Part shown: positions 25,619 to 37,476 of the stretch, one piece after another | Numbering within the stretch: the first letter of the stretch is position 1 | Layout: each line of letters opens with the position of its first letter | Assembly (NCBI RefSeq): GCF_963583255.1 | Contig: NC_084815.1 | Coordinates: 17,562,807-17,626,806, forward strand | DNA from: Pyrus communis | Lineage: Eukaryota > Streptophyta > Magnoliopsida > Rosales > Rosaceae | Reading direction: 5' to 3' | Length of the DNA stretch: 64,000 bases | Made by a program: the position numbers and the translations under genes | Notes under the pieces: model-generated | The model's input: the letters and a program-made list of their open reading frames with translations, nothing else | Databases searched by the model: none | Told to the model about the DNA's origin: nothing

Positions 25619-26269
25619 AAACTCTTTTGTTTGTCAATAAATCTAAACCCTATGAAACTTACGGCTCCGCATAATTCTGTTTGGTTTGGTTCAATAGGGA
25701 TGAAATCAAAATCGAAAAAAGTTTGATATGATTCGGTTTGCTTTTAAAGTGTGTACCGAGCTGATATCAAACTGTATGATTTCGGTTCGATTCGCCATGA
25801 AACAGGGTTGATTCGGTTTTGTGCTTCAATTATAGGCCCATTTTTTCTTTCTTTTTTATTAAAAAGGTTTACTTTTTCAATTTCTTGTATGTAGCCTATC
25901 TGAATTGGATGGAGCTAGCTTTTTTTCTTCTTGGATTTTTTCCACATGCAATTATGTTACCAACTTACTTCTTACTATAAAGAAATTTGTATTGAGATTT
26001 CCTCAATAACCCTTCAAAATCCCAAGCCCAAGTATCCAACATCAAACTTTTAATTAAACAAAGTGCCTTATAAATTCAAAACCAAGTATAGCCAAACGAA
26101 ATGCCTTATGGCATTAGTACACAAAATCCAAAAACAAACTCTACAAAATACAAATACATATACCATTTAATTATATTAGTCATTATAAACTTCACCAAAA
26201 CAACCAAAACCACATAAAATGATAAAATTCAAACAATAATTACAACTAAGAAGCGAAATTAGAAACCTA
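25619..26269. other. Intergenic DNA, nothing recognised
   Basis: AT-rich sequence; part may belong to the flanking decayed hAT element, but no ends can be placed. Confidence 0.35.
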
Positions 26270-27230
26270 CCCATATTCAATACTTTCGTAGAACTCTAGG
26301 TGGTCCATTGAAAGTGTATCATCGTCCAAAGTAAATATATTATCACCCCTCAACCAATTTTGCATGCAAATTAATGTCTCCACCAATTTAGGAGTTAAAG
26401 AACTTCTAAAATCGAAAATTACTCTCCTCCGGTGCTAAAAGCACTCTTCAATGCCACAGTACGGACTTGAATAGCAAATATGCCTTGCATTTCCTACTAA
26501 TATAGGATACTTGCTATCATTAGTCTTCCACCATGAGAGAATGACAAAATTGCCCTTGGTTTCCTTTTCAACCTTCTCCAAGGATCCAACAAGTTCACCT
26601 CAACTTTAACCACTTGTTCCTCATTCTCTTCCACAATCAATTTAATCATGCAATCAATCATCTCTGACCGAGGCAACAATTGATGATATAGAAGAAGGCC
26701 TTATATGAGGTGTGGGGGTCTTCGTGTGCTTGCCCCCATCAACCATTGGAGCTTATTCCTCAAAAAGGGTGTGCATCACATCTATTATTTGCTTGGTTTT
26801 TATATGGGCCTCAATTTCTAATACTTGCTTTCTAAGGAGACAAGTGACATGCCTTAACTTGAACCGTTTACCTAAAACAAGAGCAATCACTAGTAATAGG
26901 TTCAATTCAAGGTAGAAACCAAAATATTTGTCATATTTTGCTCTCATGTCATTGTCAATTGCATCAATAGTATCTTTGTTGGCGAACTGGTTTACATGTT
27001 GGGTGGAGGAACCAAATTCTTGCATTTGTGATCTTTATTTTTTTTACATCATGAAGGGTCGTATGAGACATGGGGACCAAAGAATAACTCACCCACAACG
27101 TCACCTCATAGAAAACTTGTAAAAACCTCATAAACACCTCCACATTTTCCCAATCTTCTCTGGTTGGTGGTCCAGCCCTTTTCTTCCCTCTAGTAAGACA
27201 AGCAATTACCACTTCATCTTCATTATTTCT
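26270..27230 (-). pseudogene. Decayed hAT transposase (BED/RICESLEEPER-like)
   Basis: Minus-strand fragments in changing frames read PPTREDWENVEVFMRFLQVF, MRAKYDKYFGFYLELN with LLVIALVLGKRFKLRHV, then WWKTNDSKYPIL and FRSSLTPKLVETLICMQNWL. These are the order and phrases of the C-terminal half of plant hAT transposases, ending in the dimerisation domain. Stops and frameshifts are frequent (for example a stop within GIEECF), so it is inactive. The N-terminal zinc finger half and the TIRs are not seen. Confidence 0.75.
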
Positions 27231-28093
27231 TCCTCACTTTATTGAAGTAGGGCATAAATAGACAATCATCATCAACCTATTGGGTTCCCGGGCATATTAA
27301 GGTTGGTTATAATTGATACAGTGACAAACAAAAATGGTTAACATACTAACTTAAGAGAATCCTTAGCCACGCATGTGCCACTAGATTGGATTATTCTTGT
27401 GCTCCCGATCTTCCTTTTCATGATTGATCATGTAAAGCTCCCACAGTGTTCAATCTGTAAGAATATCCATACTGATAAACTAGCAACGAATAATAGAGTG
27501 ATTAACTTAAATGTACTAGCAATACCTCTCACTCAATTCAAAATGGTGTGGATGACACTAAGGTGTTGTTGGCTTGAGATTTTTCTCTCTTTTTTTCTGT
27601 GGGAAAGAAAACTGATTGCACTCGCATTAGGGACATATGAGAGAACACATGGGTATTCATAATACGCCACCATACAGGATTTTTATGTCATAGGCTTTCT
27701 TTAGTTAGGTGAGCTTCCCTGTGAGGCATAGGTGCAACAGTGGTGAGTCGTGGGTTGATTGGGCTGATTTGTAGGCCCGACGACTATCCACGTAGATTCG
27801 GCTATGCAGATCTAGCACGATCATGGTTTCACAAATTGAGAGTAGTGCAGCTCGTTGGAATTACTACATTGACCTGGACTGGGCTCTTAGCCGAGTTCTA
27901 GAGTATCGAATCTGATTAGCTATTGTGTCTGGATGTGGTTTGATATTGTGATCTGGAGTATCGAAGTGGAGTCAGTCTAAATTTCGTGATCTATAGCAGA
28001 CCAAGGTGCGGCTGCAAATCTAATTCATGATGTGAATCGCATAGCTTATCATGGGTCTAGGTCATAATTTCAACATCTAAAATAAAGGAAGTC
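27231..28093. other. Intergenic DNA, nothing recognised
   Basis: No ORF with known similarity. Base composition becomes more balanced at 27700-28060, which hints at old retrotransposon sequence but gives no domain. Confidence 0.35.
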
Positions 28094-28268
28094 TGGATTT
28101 TGGGCAATGCTAAGGAGACTAAATTTGCAAACTAAATAATGTGTCACCAATAGGAAGTAATCATGTTAATCAACAATTAAGTAATAATCTCATTATCAAC
28201 AGCTACTTCATTTAGTTTACAAAATTTAGTTTAAAAAATTAGTCTCCCTAAAATTACCCGTGGATTTT
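28094..28268. mobile_element. 159-bp hAT-like MITE
   Basis: Element 28102-28260 has inverted ends (gggcaatgctaaggagacta and the complement of tagtctccctaaaattaccc). It is flanked by an exact 8-bp repeat tggatttt (28094-28101, 28261-28268). Confidence 0.75.
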
Positions 28269-28445
28269 TATAGAAATTGAACGAAAAAAAAAATCCATAA
28301 ATTAATAAAATTGAAAAAAAAAAATGGAAAATAGTAAAGCCAATTTTGTTCTCGTGTTGTATTTGTGCCTCAGTGTTCGTGGGTTAGAGATTTGCCTTTA
28401 TATGGCTTGGGAAATGGTTGGAGAAAGACGGAGAAGAGATTACCA

Positions 28446-28925
28446 CATGGGGAGGGAACATGGATGACAATGAACAAGAAAAGAAAAAAAAAATTGAAAT
28501 TAGTTTGTGGTTGCAAGATATAAATGAATGGCCACATTATGTGGTCCACTGGCTCCAGTGAGAAAGACCCAGAGAGCATCTGGTAAAGAAGGTTGTGAAC
28601 TTTTTTTCACATTGTTTTAAGATATTTTGATATTTGTCACTTAGTACTACAGTCTAGTGACATTCCTTTTTACTTGGAATTAGTTTGTGGCAACATTGAG
28701 AAGGAACATGGATGACAATGAACAAGAAAAAGAAAAAAAAAACAATTGAAATTAGTTTGTTGCTGCAAGATATGAATGAATGGCCACATTAAGTGGCCCA
28801 CTGGCTCCAGCAAGAAAGACCCAGAGAGGATTTGGTGAAGAAGGTTGTGGGCCTTTTTTTTTACCTTTTTTTAAGTTATTTTGATATTTTTCACTTTGTG
28901 CTACGGTCTACTAGTATTCTTTTTC
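28446..28925 (+). repeat. Direct tandem duplication, about 245-bp unit
   Basis: Two copies of a unit containing gaacatggatgacaatgaac, gaatggccacatta and gaaagacccagagag (first from about 28450, second from about 28700). Each runs into the start of a SINE-like sequence (tactacagtctagtgacatt in the first, the full SINE in the second). Confidence 0.7.
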
Positions 28926-29068
28926 ACTTGAAAGTGAGATGTCTTAGATTCGATTCACGCCAAAGGTGAATTTGAACCACATTATTCTAGCTCATTGTAA
29001 GGCTAAGCACACCCCCTATCATTTAGTGTAGTTAATATCGTTTGTTATAAAAATAAAAAAATAAAAAA
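28895..29068 (+). mobile_element. SINE-like element, copy 2
   Basis: Reads gctacggtctactagtattc, then gtcttagattcgattcacgc (B-box-like), gaatttgaaccacattatt and tagtgtagttaatatcgt, and ends in an A-rich tail (aaaataaaaaaat). Matches copy 1 at 347-514 in inverse orientation. The A-rich 3' tail supports a retroposon. Confidence 0.55.
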
Positions 29069-29457
29069 ATAAAAATAAAAATAAAAATAAAATTATTTTG
29101 ATATTTATATTGATTTGGTTTGATAATTAATTTTTTTATTTTCCACATCATTAAAAATGTAGGTCTTATATTTGTCACATCATCACCTCATGGTTAGTTT
29201 GAATTGAGAATGATGTATGACATTGGTACGAACCATGAGCCGTTGTATGAAATTGTAAAAATTGAAAAACATTGTATGAATTTGAAATTAGGCGAAAACA
29301 TGAGGGGGCAAAATGTAATTATCATTTACAAAAATAAAAATTTACACTTTTAGTATTCTTGATAATTTTTTTTTTTTTAAAGTGTCAATAATAATTTTAT
29401 GTTTTTGTATAATTATTCGCGCATTTGTTAAATTCTTTCTAGTTGTGAGTATATCGA

Positions 29458-32400
29458 TTTTTTTTTTTTGTCGAAAGTTAGATATTATTATATACAAATC
29501 GAAAGGCTTACATCAGAAGTCAGATAATTAAACAACCATCCCATAAATGACCACCCCTTACACGCGTGACATAAGATGCCACAAGATGCGTAGCCTCATT
29601 ACAGGCACGAGGAGTATAAAGAAACTCAATGGAACATAATTGTTGCTTAATATGGTCAATATCCCATAAAATACCATCCATGACTACCTTCGGTTGCAAG
29701 CTCCCATGGATTATGTCGACAAGGACCTTCGAATTAGTTTCCAACTGAACAACCCCAAAGCCTCTTTCCACACAAGCCAGCAAAGAAAATCTCATTGCTT
29801 CTACTTCCGCCATGATACTCGATACACATAGAATTTTGCCCATACCTCCAGCATCTTTAAAAATCCCCAAAAAATCCCTCATAACCCACCCAAAACCACC
29901 CACACCAGTATGACTACACCAAGCTCCATAACAATTCACTTTGATTGTACCAAATGAAGGCTTTACCTACCCTTCATGGCTTTCCCTTCTCACTTGCTGC
30001 CCATGGTTTGGTTGCTGCACCAGTTCCCCTTCACACCCTGCTATTGCATCCCATTGTTGTCAAAGTAGTTGCAACGCAACACTCAGTTCTACCTCAATCT
30101 TCTTAAACACCACATTATTCCTACATTTCCATATCCTCCATAATCCACAAACTACCCAGCGCATTAGATCATTAGGTTCCCCTTCTTCGTCATATTTCTT
30201 ACACAACCACTTCTAACACTCCATAAAATCCCCACCCACCACCATTGTCACATCCAATTGAAGCGAAGAACCAAACCAAAAAACACGAGCAAATGGGTAA
30301 CGAAAAAAAAATGCACATGTGTTTCCACATCACCTGCACAGAACGAGCAACTAGTCTCCAACTGAATCCCTCGGCGTTGCAAATTTGTACGCACTGCAAG
30401 GATATTCCTACACCTCTTCCAAACAAAATGACACAGCTTGGGAGGAACCTTCAACTGCCATAAACCCATCCAAACCAGATCCCTGTTGTCATCCCTACTA
30501 GATTGACCCACCTCTTTCTGTCCAAGCTCCTTATTTTAATTCATCTCTTGAGCCACCATATACCATGATTTCACCAAATACACCTCATTCTGAATGTAAT
30601 GCCAAATAATACGATCAGGGCATCCAAACTGGCTAAGCAACATACCTAAAATAATACATGCTTCCTCTTCATTAAAACACCTCTTAATAACATCATGCTT
30701 CCATTTACCCCCAGGGACCACCAGGTCAGTAACCATTCTAAGCATCTCTTCATGTCTTGAAATCAATTGAAACGTTCACGGCGTAGGCAACCATGGGTCC
30801 TTCATAATCTAAATACTTTTCCTATCCCTAACTCTCCATCGTATACCAGCCTTCAATATTTTCCTCCCCTGCAAAATCCCCTTCCAACCTCATGAAGTAC
30901 CCCTTCCCACCGGTGCTTCAAGAAACGACGAAGAATGGTAGTATTTGGCTTAGAGCACTTTAGCCAAGAGCGATTCCAGATTGCATATAATACGCCACCC
31001 CACCTTAGCCAACACAGCTAAGTTAAAAGTAATAGTCTCCTTAAAGCCGAGTCCTCCTAAAGACTTCTTTTTTGCAACTTTATTCCAAGCAACCCAATGA
31101 ACTCCCTTATTTGTCTTTTGATCCCTCCATCAAAATCATGCAATAATTTGTTCAATCTCCTTTGCCAATTGGATTGGCAATTGGAAACATGACATAGTAT
31201 AAATAGGTAAAGTTACCGCTACACTTTTAATCAATACCTCATTCCCTGCAACTAACAAAAACAGTTCTGCCCATCCATTGATTCTCTCATCCAATCTATT
31301 CCGTACATCTTTAAACACCTTCTTTTTCGAGACCCCAAAATCCAATTGAATACTCAAATATTTCCCAAATCCTTCCTGATGTCTAATCCCCAACACCTGC
31401 GATAAGTGATCTTTCAACCCCTGTGAACAACCCTTACTAAAATAGACCGAGCTCTTGTCCAAATTAATAAACTGCCCAGACCCCTCAGCATACCATTGAA
31501 GCAAACATTTAACATTATGAGCCTCTAACTTCGTAGCCCTACAAAATAAAACCGAATCATCTGCAAAGAAAACATGGGATAAGGGCTCGACAAGCGCATT
31601 CACTGATATCCCCCGAATGCGTCCAACCCTCTCCTCATTATGAATTAAGGATGAAAGACCCTCAACATAAATTAGAAATAAAAAAGGAGACAATGGATCC
31701 CCTTGCCGGAGTCCCCTACTAGGTGTGATATAACCCGATGCCTCACCATTAACTACGACACTATACGACATGTTTTGCACACACTCCATCACCCACTGGC
31801 AAAAAATATCGTCAAATCCCAATTTGTGCAACATAGCTTTCAAAAAGGACCATTCAACACGATCATAAGCTTTTTCCATGTCCAATTTCATCACCATAAA
31901 GTTAACACCATCCTCATTTCCATGTTGCATAGAGTGTAGGTGTAAGATCCCACATCGCCTAGGGGTGAGGATCCTGTAAACCTTATATGTATCTTCCCAT
32001 CTCTACCTAGCACGAGGCCTTTTGGGAGCTCACTGGCTTCGGGTTCCGTAGGAACTCAGAAGTTAAGCGAGTTCCCAGCGAGAGCATTCCCAGGATGGGT
32101 GGCCCACTGGGAAGTTCTCGTGTGAGTTCCCAGAAACAAAATTGTGAGGGCATGGTTGGGGCCCAAAGCGAACAATATCGTGCTACGATGAAGTCGAGTC
32201 CGGGATATGGTGGGGGCCCGGGCCAGGATGTGACAGTTTGAGTTCATGAACCACCAAAAACGCCGATTGATTCTAACTAATCACTTTAAGGAGAACTCTC
32301 TTCAACCGATTCATTAGAACTTTGGAAATAATTTTATACACCACATTACATAACGAAATCAGCTGAAATTGGGACATTTTCGTTGGGTTATCCACTTTAG

Positions 32401-32540
32401 GAATGAGCACAATATTAGTATGATTCAACTCTTTTAACATTGTCCTTGAGCCAAAAAAAGATTTAACCATACCCACTCTCACCGGGTCCGGTTGTGAGTA
32501 CATCGATGTGTTATGTGATATCATGAGTAGCCAAATCACA
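29458..32540 (-). mobile_element. Decayed L1-type LINE (RT, zf-RVT, RNase H)
   Basis: Non-LTR retrotransposon on the minus strand with domains in the normal order. RT begins at 32539-32273 (NIVLIPKVDNPTKMSQFQLI then SLCNVVYKIISKVLMNRLK). It continues at 31930-31136 (KLDMEKAYDRVEW, GLRQGDPLSPFLF, catalytic FFADDSVLF). The zf-RVT region lies at 30511-30248 (LWQLKVPPKLCHFVWK, CSFCAGDVETHVHFFF) and the RNase H-like domain at 29939-29520 (GGFGWVMRDFLG, EAMRFSLLACVERG, ETNSKVLVDII). A T run at 29458-29471 on the plus strand is the poly(A) tail. Frames are broken, the endonuclease part is not seen, and a Cassandra LTR sits inside the RT (31941-32235). Confidence 0.85.
31941..32235 (+). mobile_element. 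Cassandra TRIM solo LTR with 5S rRNA-like core
   Basis: Starts tgtaagatcccacatcgcc and ends gggccaggatgtgaca. The centre matches 5S rRNA: aactcagaagttaagcgag, then aggatgggtggcccactgg and gaagttctcgtgtgagtt, corresponding to the internal pol III promoter half of 5S rRNA. A 5S domain inside a short LTR is diagnostic for Cassandra. Only one LTR is present and it interrupts the LINE RT gene. The flanks (gtagg/gtttg) do not give a clean target duplication. Confidence 0.8.
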
Positions 32541-32676
32541 CAACAAAATAGTTAAAAGGTTGCAGTTTTGATTAATGATGCGATAATGGCAGATGTGATA
32601 TATGCAGTAATTGCAAGCATATTAAGTTTCTAACATTTTATTCCATTTTGATCATGGTTTTTAAACCTAAGAACAT

Positions 32677-32680
<4 letters not shown>

Positions 32681-32709
<29 letters not shown>
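32681..32709. repeat. (CT)n microsatellite downstream of PSY gene A
   Basis: About 14 CT units, 67 bp beyond the stop codon of the minus-strand peptide gene. A homologous CT run lies in the same place next to gene B (53157-53210). Confidence 0.9.
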
Positions 32710-32712
<3 letters not shown>

Positions 32713-32775
32713 AGAAACACATCAGGTCATCACATTCTCTCTATATGCCCAGGGATTTTACAAGAGCTCATAACC

Positions 32776-33257
32776 CTAAGCTGAACGAGGTGGAGGTGGG
32801 GTATGACGTGGATTCGGCCTTGGCTGCGGGTAATCCAACAGTTCATCTGGTGAAACGAGAAGCTTTCTCCCAACTTTCAGCATCTGATTAACCTCCTAAA
32901 CATGTTTATGAACATATTTAATTAATTCATTAAACTAAAATCACAAAATCAAATAGTTTTGTTTGCATGGAGGGTGAGAAATGAAACATATGATATATAT
33001 ATATATGTATGTATATGAATATAAGTAGTTTTAATTACGTACCGCACGACCACTTGAGTAGGTGAGCTCCATTTCATCCTTGAAGCTGTCAGCTCTGCCT
33101 ACAAATTAACGAAAGAAGATGGTTTGGCTTATTTTCTAAGTCAAATTCAGAAAACTTAAAACCTATGAGATTTGCAACCTTAAAAATCTTACGTACCTGA
33201 AACCGAAAAGTTAAAGAGCAAGAGGAGCATGATGAAAATCTTGACTTGAGGAACCAT
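32776..33257 (-). CDS. PSY: PSY-like sulfated peptide precursor, gene A
   Basis: Small secreted peptide precursor of 78 residues. Exons on the minus strand are 33197-33257, 33043-33098 and 32776-32895, with GT/AG introns and exon phases 1 and 0. Residues 1-20 are a hydrophobic signal peptide (MVPQVKIFIMLLLLFNFSVS). The middle is acidic/polar (GRADSFKDEMELTYSSGRA). Near the C-terminus DYPQPRPNPRHTPPPPRS aligns with the 18-residue plant PSY1 peptide (DYGDPSANPKHDPGVPPS) at D1, Y2, P5, N8, P9, H11, P13, P16 and S18. In the family the Asp-Tyr is sulfated by TPST, prolines are hydroxylated, and the peptide signals through leucine-rich-repeat receptor kinases to promote cell expansion. Function here is inferred from the motif. 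An upstream stretch tttttataatttaa (33321) may hold the promoter. Confidence 0.85.
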
Positions 33258-33589
33258 CTTGAGTTTCTTACGTTCTTGCTAGTTCAATTTTTGGAGGAGA
33301 TGTGTAGAAGTCTTGCTTTTTATAATTTAATGTGGGTGGATGGAGCCCAAAGAGATATATATTGGAGAAATTAATTAGTCAGCATTTTGGTTTATATTTA
33401 TGTTACGTTATTTTTGATATTTTATGTATTAGATTTCTTAGTAAAAAAGATTTATAATTCATTACCCTTTTTTCTAAAAGAATTATAGGATTGCTTTCCT
33501 AATCTTCTAGTATGGTGTTTTTTTAGATGGTTTTCTATTTTTAGGATTCTATAATATCTCTTTAGATAGTTTCCTAGTTGTCACACCAC
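33258..33589 (-). promoter_or_regulatory. Upstream region of PSY gene A
   Basis: Shares gctagttca, gcagaagtcttg-like and tttttataatt phrases with the region upstream of gene B, so the duplicated promoter is partly conserved. The block aggattctataatatctctt (33543-33562) recurs beyond the LTR element at 44304-44323. Confidence 0.45.
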
Positions 33590-33594
33590 AATAT

Positions 33595-34480
33595 TGTAAA
33601 CACGAAAAAGTTCCTGAAACAAGAAACAAGAATACCGTGTACAAAATATATTTTATGTTTAATGATTTTGGGGTTACAATCTCTTTGTAATTTGATCCTC
33701 TGATTCTATCTTCGTAGGGTGAAGGTTTGTGGATGAGTTGTTGATCCAAAGGGCCGTCGGGGCTTGATCTAGGGATGAACAGTTGATGAACGGATCTTCG
33801 AGGGCTTTTGGGCTTGATCTTGAAGACTGGATGTATGGATTTCTTCAAGGGCTTTTGGGCTTGATCTTGAAGGTTGATGGATGAGCGGATCTTCAAGGGC
33901 TTTTGGGCTTAATCTTGAAGAACGATTGGATGTGTGGATTTGTTGAGGTTGTTGATCCAAAGGGCCGTTGGGGCTTGATCTTAGGATGAACGGATGATGA
34001 ACACTTTCTTCAAGGGGCCGTCGGGGCTTGATCTTGAGTCGGTGGAAGTTCTTCAAGGGCCGTTGGGGCTTGACCTTTGAAGGAGGATTTGACGAAGAAC
34101 GAAGAGTGTTTTCTTGATCCTTCGGGATTTGCTTGAGAGCTTTAGAGTTTCGAGGCTTCAAGGTTTTGGTGTGATGTAAATTCCCTTCTTTCTTTCTCTT
34201 CTTCCTTTCTTTCTTCCTCTTTCTTTCTTCTTTTTCCTCCCTCAAATGAATGCCTTGGCTTCCTATTTATAGAATTCCAAAACTTGATTTTTGGATTTAA
34301 ATAATCAGATGAAATAAATTATTTCTGCCAGGTATTGACACGTGTCCTATTTGATGACTTTTCCAATTTATTTCGATTTTTCGTTGAGTCACACGCTACA
34401 TGTAAAATTTATGTAACACGTGAGTGTTGAAATTTTAATTATTGGTCAACATTCATTTCACCGAAATTTCGATGTCTACA
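33595..34480 (-). repeat. 3' LTR (left)
   Basis: 886 bp, tgtaaacacg...gatgtctaca. Internally repetitive: phrases such as cttcaagggcttttgggctt and gggccgtcggggcttgatct recur about every 60 bp. On the minus strand tataaatagg (about 34264) is a TATA-like box. Confidence 0.9.
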
Positions 34481-34689
34481 AATGCCCCCACTTCAAGGCG
34501 CGTCGTTGACATGTGCTTGTCACGTGTAGAAGATGCGTTTTGAAGTCCCTTAATGTAGATGTCAACCCAAGGGCCGTCGAGGCTTGATCTTGAATTGAGC
34601 TGGAAATTTCTTCAAGGGCCATCGAGGCTTGATCTTGAGTTCGACTGGAAGATTTTCTGGTTTCCTCCAATCGTTGATTTTCCACAAGC

Positions 34690-35030
34690 TTAATCTTGAA
34701 CTGGGCTGGAAGATTTTTTTGGTCTCCTCCGAAGGTCTGAACTTACTCCTTTTATCTGGAGTTGAATTTGATTCAAGGGTGGTGAACACTTGATTTTGAA
34801 TCGGACTTGTGATTTCTTCAAGGGCCATTGAGGCTTGATCTTGAACTGGGCTGGAGGATTTTTTTGGTCTCCTCCGAAGGTCTGAACTTACTCCTTTTAT
34901 CTGGAGTTGAATTTGATTCAAGGGTGGTGAACACTTGATTTTGAATCGGACTTGTGATTTCTTCAAGGGCCATTGAGGCTTGATCTTGAACTGGGCTGGA
35001 GGATTCTTCTGGTCTCCTCCGCTCGTTGAT
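34690..35030 (-). repeat. Tandem repeats inside the LTR element, 145-bp period
   Basis: The phrase ggtctcctccgaaggtctg recurs at 34721 and 34866, with a partial third start at 35011; intervening sequence is near-identical. Untranslated region of the retroelement upstream of the polypurine tract. Confidence 0.8.
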
Positions 35031-35241
35031 TTTCCTTTGTGCTACTCTTGAACTGGGCAGTAGGATTCTTTTGGTCTCCCCCCGAAGGTCTACGAGCGGT
35101 TTCAGGATATGGCAGGCAAGTACGAGGTGGAGGTGCTGACCTGTTTCTTTGTTCAATCTTTCCAATTCGTATTGAATACGAATCGGAAAGATTGAAGTTT
35201 CCTTGTCCCTTCTCTGGCAGTGTATCAACCGTTGAAGATGA

Positions 35242-36461
35242 CTACTCGAGAGCAATACTAGGTAAGCAATCAGGAATAGATTCCAGGTAGTCGGTTCCAG
35301 ATCGGAAGACTGACTCCAAGTGCCGGCTGATTGCTTCTTTCACTTTGCCATGCGAGTAAGAACAAGGACAAAGGAAAAGACAGGGAAAAAGCATGATATG
35401 AGATACCTTTGCTTTCGAAGAAGCAGCGAATGAATCAACACATATATTTGTTGTGCTTGTCTCCACATGCTTCGATGTATCATTTTCACTTGCCTTACTT
35501 GCTCCCCTTTGCAGAAGTGGTATTTCCTTATGCAGGTTTAGCATCTTCTCTTGTAGTATTTGTCCTCCGATGCAGGAGTTGAATGCAACCTTTGCATTTA
35601 AATGGTGCTTCACTTCTTGGTGGCAACTGGTTTGAGTGGAGGTTCCGACATATTGCTTTCTCTGTCCTTGTCTTGGCAGGTGAGAACAAGGGCAAAGGAA
35701 AAGATAGGGAAAAAGCATGATATGAGATACCTTTGCTTTCGCCCTTGATGATATGAGATACCTTTGCTTTTGAAGAAGCGGTGAATGAATCAGCACATGC
35801 TTCAATCTATCGTTTCCTCCTGGGTCATCTGTACTCCAGGCATCTGGTATCTTCAAAGGTTGAATAGGTTTTCTCAAAGGAAGAAGAAGAATTGTGTATT
35901 TCGAGAGACTTTGCTGGGAGTGCGCCCTCAGAGGTGAGGAAGAGTTGGGCATTTTCTTCAGGTCTGCCTTGCCATAAGAGACGAAGGTCGACACATATAG
36001 AGATTTCTTAATAGCAAGTGGTGGTACCGTTCTTTTACCCTTGTCGACAAACGTCTCTTCGATATCTGAACGACGCCTCTTCGATTTCTGAACGACTCCT
36101 CTTCGATTTCTGAACGAGCGCCACTTTTGACAAAGTTGCACGCGTTTTCTGAAAAGCAGAGAAAGCGTCGCCGAACTTTGCGCTTGTCGGCTAAAGACGT
36201 GTAGTTGCGATGATGGCCTCCACGTGTTCTCGACTTTGTCAGATATCTTTTGACAAAGTTGAACGCATTTTCTGAAAAGCCGCGAACGCGTCGCCGAACT
36301 TCACGCAGGAAAATCCGGATTTTTGAATCGGTGGTCGTGTCGCTTGGCTTTTTACAGAGGTATCGATCACTCCAACATACACACTTTGAAAATTGCCCAT
36401 TCTTGAAAATCGTCTCCGGCCTTTTGAGAATTATCTTCATCCACCCCTTCTCTCTGAACAC
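35242..36461 (-). other. Degenerate open frames in the LTR element
   Basis: Two overlapping open frames of 299 and 167 codons without recognisable domains. They contain a threefold repeat of a segment including aaagcatgatatgagatacc (about 35391, 35716 and 35747), which explains repeated peptide phrases (KAKVSHIMLFP). I regard this as non-coding or decayed retroelement sequence. Confidence 0.4.
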
Positions 36462-36470
36462 CTTTGAAAA

Positions 36471-37103
36471 ATGACTAACTCATCGAACCTTTGCTTAGAT
36501 TTGAGTCTCAGCAGCGATCCAGTTGCACCCCTTCAAGGTAATGTATGGCGCCCTTCTTTTTTATCTTCTAACGGTCCTCTTTCAGGTGAAGACTCCGTGA
36601 TGCAGGACGCCACAACAGCTACGATAGTAGCTAGGAACCTCCTCACTCCAAAAGATAGTAGGCTGCTGTCAGGACGGTCTGATGAGTTGGCCGTTCAAGA
36701 GTCCCTCGCTCTTAGTGTTCAGTGTGCGAGCTCTGTGTCCAACATGGGCCAACGCCTACTTGCTCGCTCCCGTCAGGTTGAATCGTTGATGGCAGAGGTG
36801 GAAAGTCTCAAGCAAGAGATCAAGCAGCTGAAGTATGAGAATAGAAGTTTGCACGTGCTTGCAAACAACTATTCGACGGGCATGAAGAGGAAGCTTGATG
36901 AGCTGCAAGAGTCTGAAGGTCGGATTCAAAGTGACCGTCAAAGGTTTTCGTCTTTCCTCCAGAGGCACATTTTTCCTGGGTCTTCCAGCGTTTGGCCAAG
37001 TATTGAGGCCTCGAATGCTCTATCTTCGATGCCTCCCGCTCTGATGCCTTCCACTCCGAGAGTTTTGCCGAATAATGGGGCTTCACGTGAACATCCTTTG
37101 TGA
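36471..37103 (+). CDS. Antisense coiled-coil ORF of the LTR element
   Basis: Intact 210-codon frame on the strand opposite to gag, from MTNSSNLCLDLSLSSDPVAP to stop 37103. Residues about 95-150 (RQVESLMAEVESLKQEIKQL and following) have heptad spacing typical of a coiled coil, then a basic stretch (MKRKLDELQESEGR). The tail is Ser/Pro-rich. Antisense ORFs between pol and the 3' LTR are known in Tat-lineage gypsy elements, so this is likely a retroelement accessory gene. Function unknown. A plus-strand CT-rich leader precedes it (36420-36470). Confidence 0.6.
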   Translation: MTNSSNLCLDLSLSSDPVAPLQGNVWRPSFLSSNGPLSGEDSVMQDATTATIVARNLLTPKDSRLLSGRSDELAVQESLALSVQCASSVSNMGQRLLARSRQVESLMAEVESLKQEIKQLKYENRSLHVLANNYSTGMKRKLDELQESEGRIQSDRQRFSSFLQRHIFPGSSSVWPSIEASNALSSMPPALMPSTPRVLPNNGASREHPL

Positions 37104-37117
37104 AAGCTCCATCTTTT

Positions 37118-37445
37118 TTTTTTTTTTTTTTTTTTTTTTTGGTACAGTCTTGTAATTTCTTGGAGATTAATGGACATGCTTTATTTTATTCAGTGTATTA
37201 TGCTAAATACAAATAAAACATATACATCACCGTCCATCATCATTCCTTTTCATTTTATTTTATTATTTATTATTTTTTTTTTTTTTTACTTTTCTTTGCT
37301 TTCGGTGGCACTGATCCACCATTCATTTATATATATATATTTTTCAGATGGTGCCAGAAGCACCATCATTGTTTTTTTTTCTTTATTATATATATATTTT
37401 TTCTTTTTGCACATGGTTCCAGAAGCACCATCATTGTTTTTATTA

Positions 37446-37476
<31 letters not shown>

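Noticed and set aside
31980..32150. Genuine 5S rRNA gene
   Set aside because: Only the 3' part of 5S is matched and it is embedded in a Cassandra LTR, so it is element-borne.
32776..33257. CLE, CEP or RGF/GLV peptide family for the small secreted genes
   Set aside because: RGF peptides also start with DY but end in PPxHN-type motifs. The spacing DY..P..NP.H.P matches PSY, and the CLE (RxVPxGPDPLHN) and CEP motifs are absent.
33549..34245. Lys/Ser-rich 115-158-codon frames repeated at 43307-44057
   Set aside because: They are translations of the internally repetitive LTR and occur in both LTRs; not genes.
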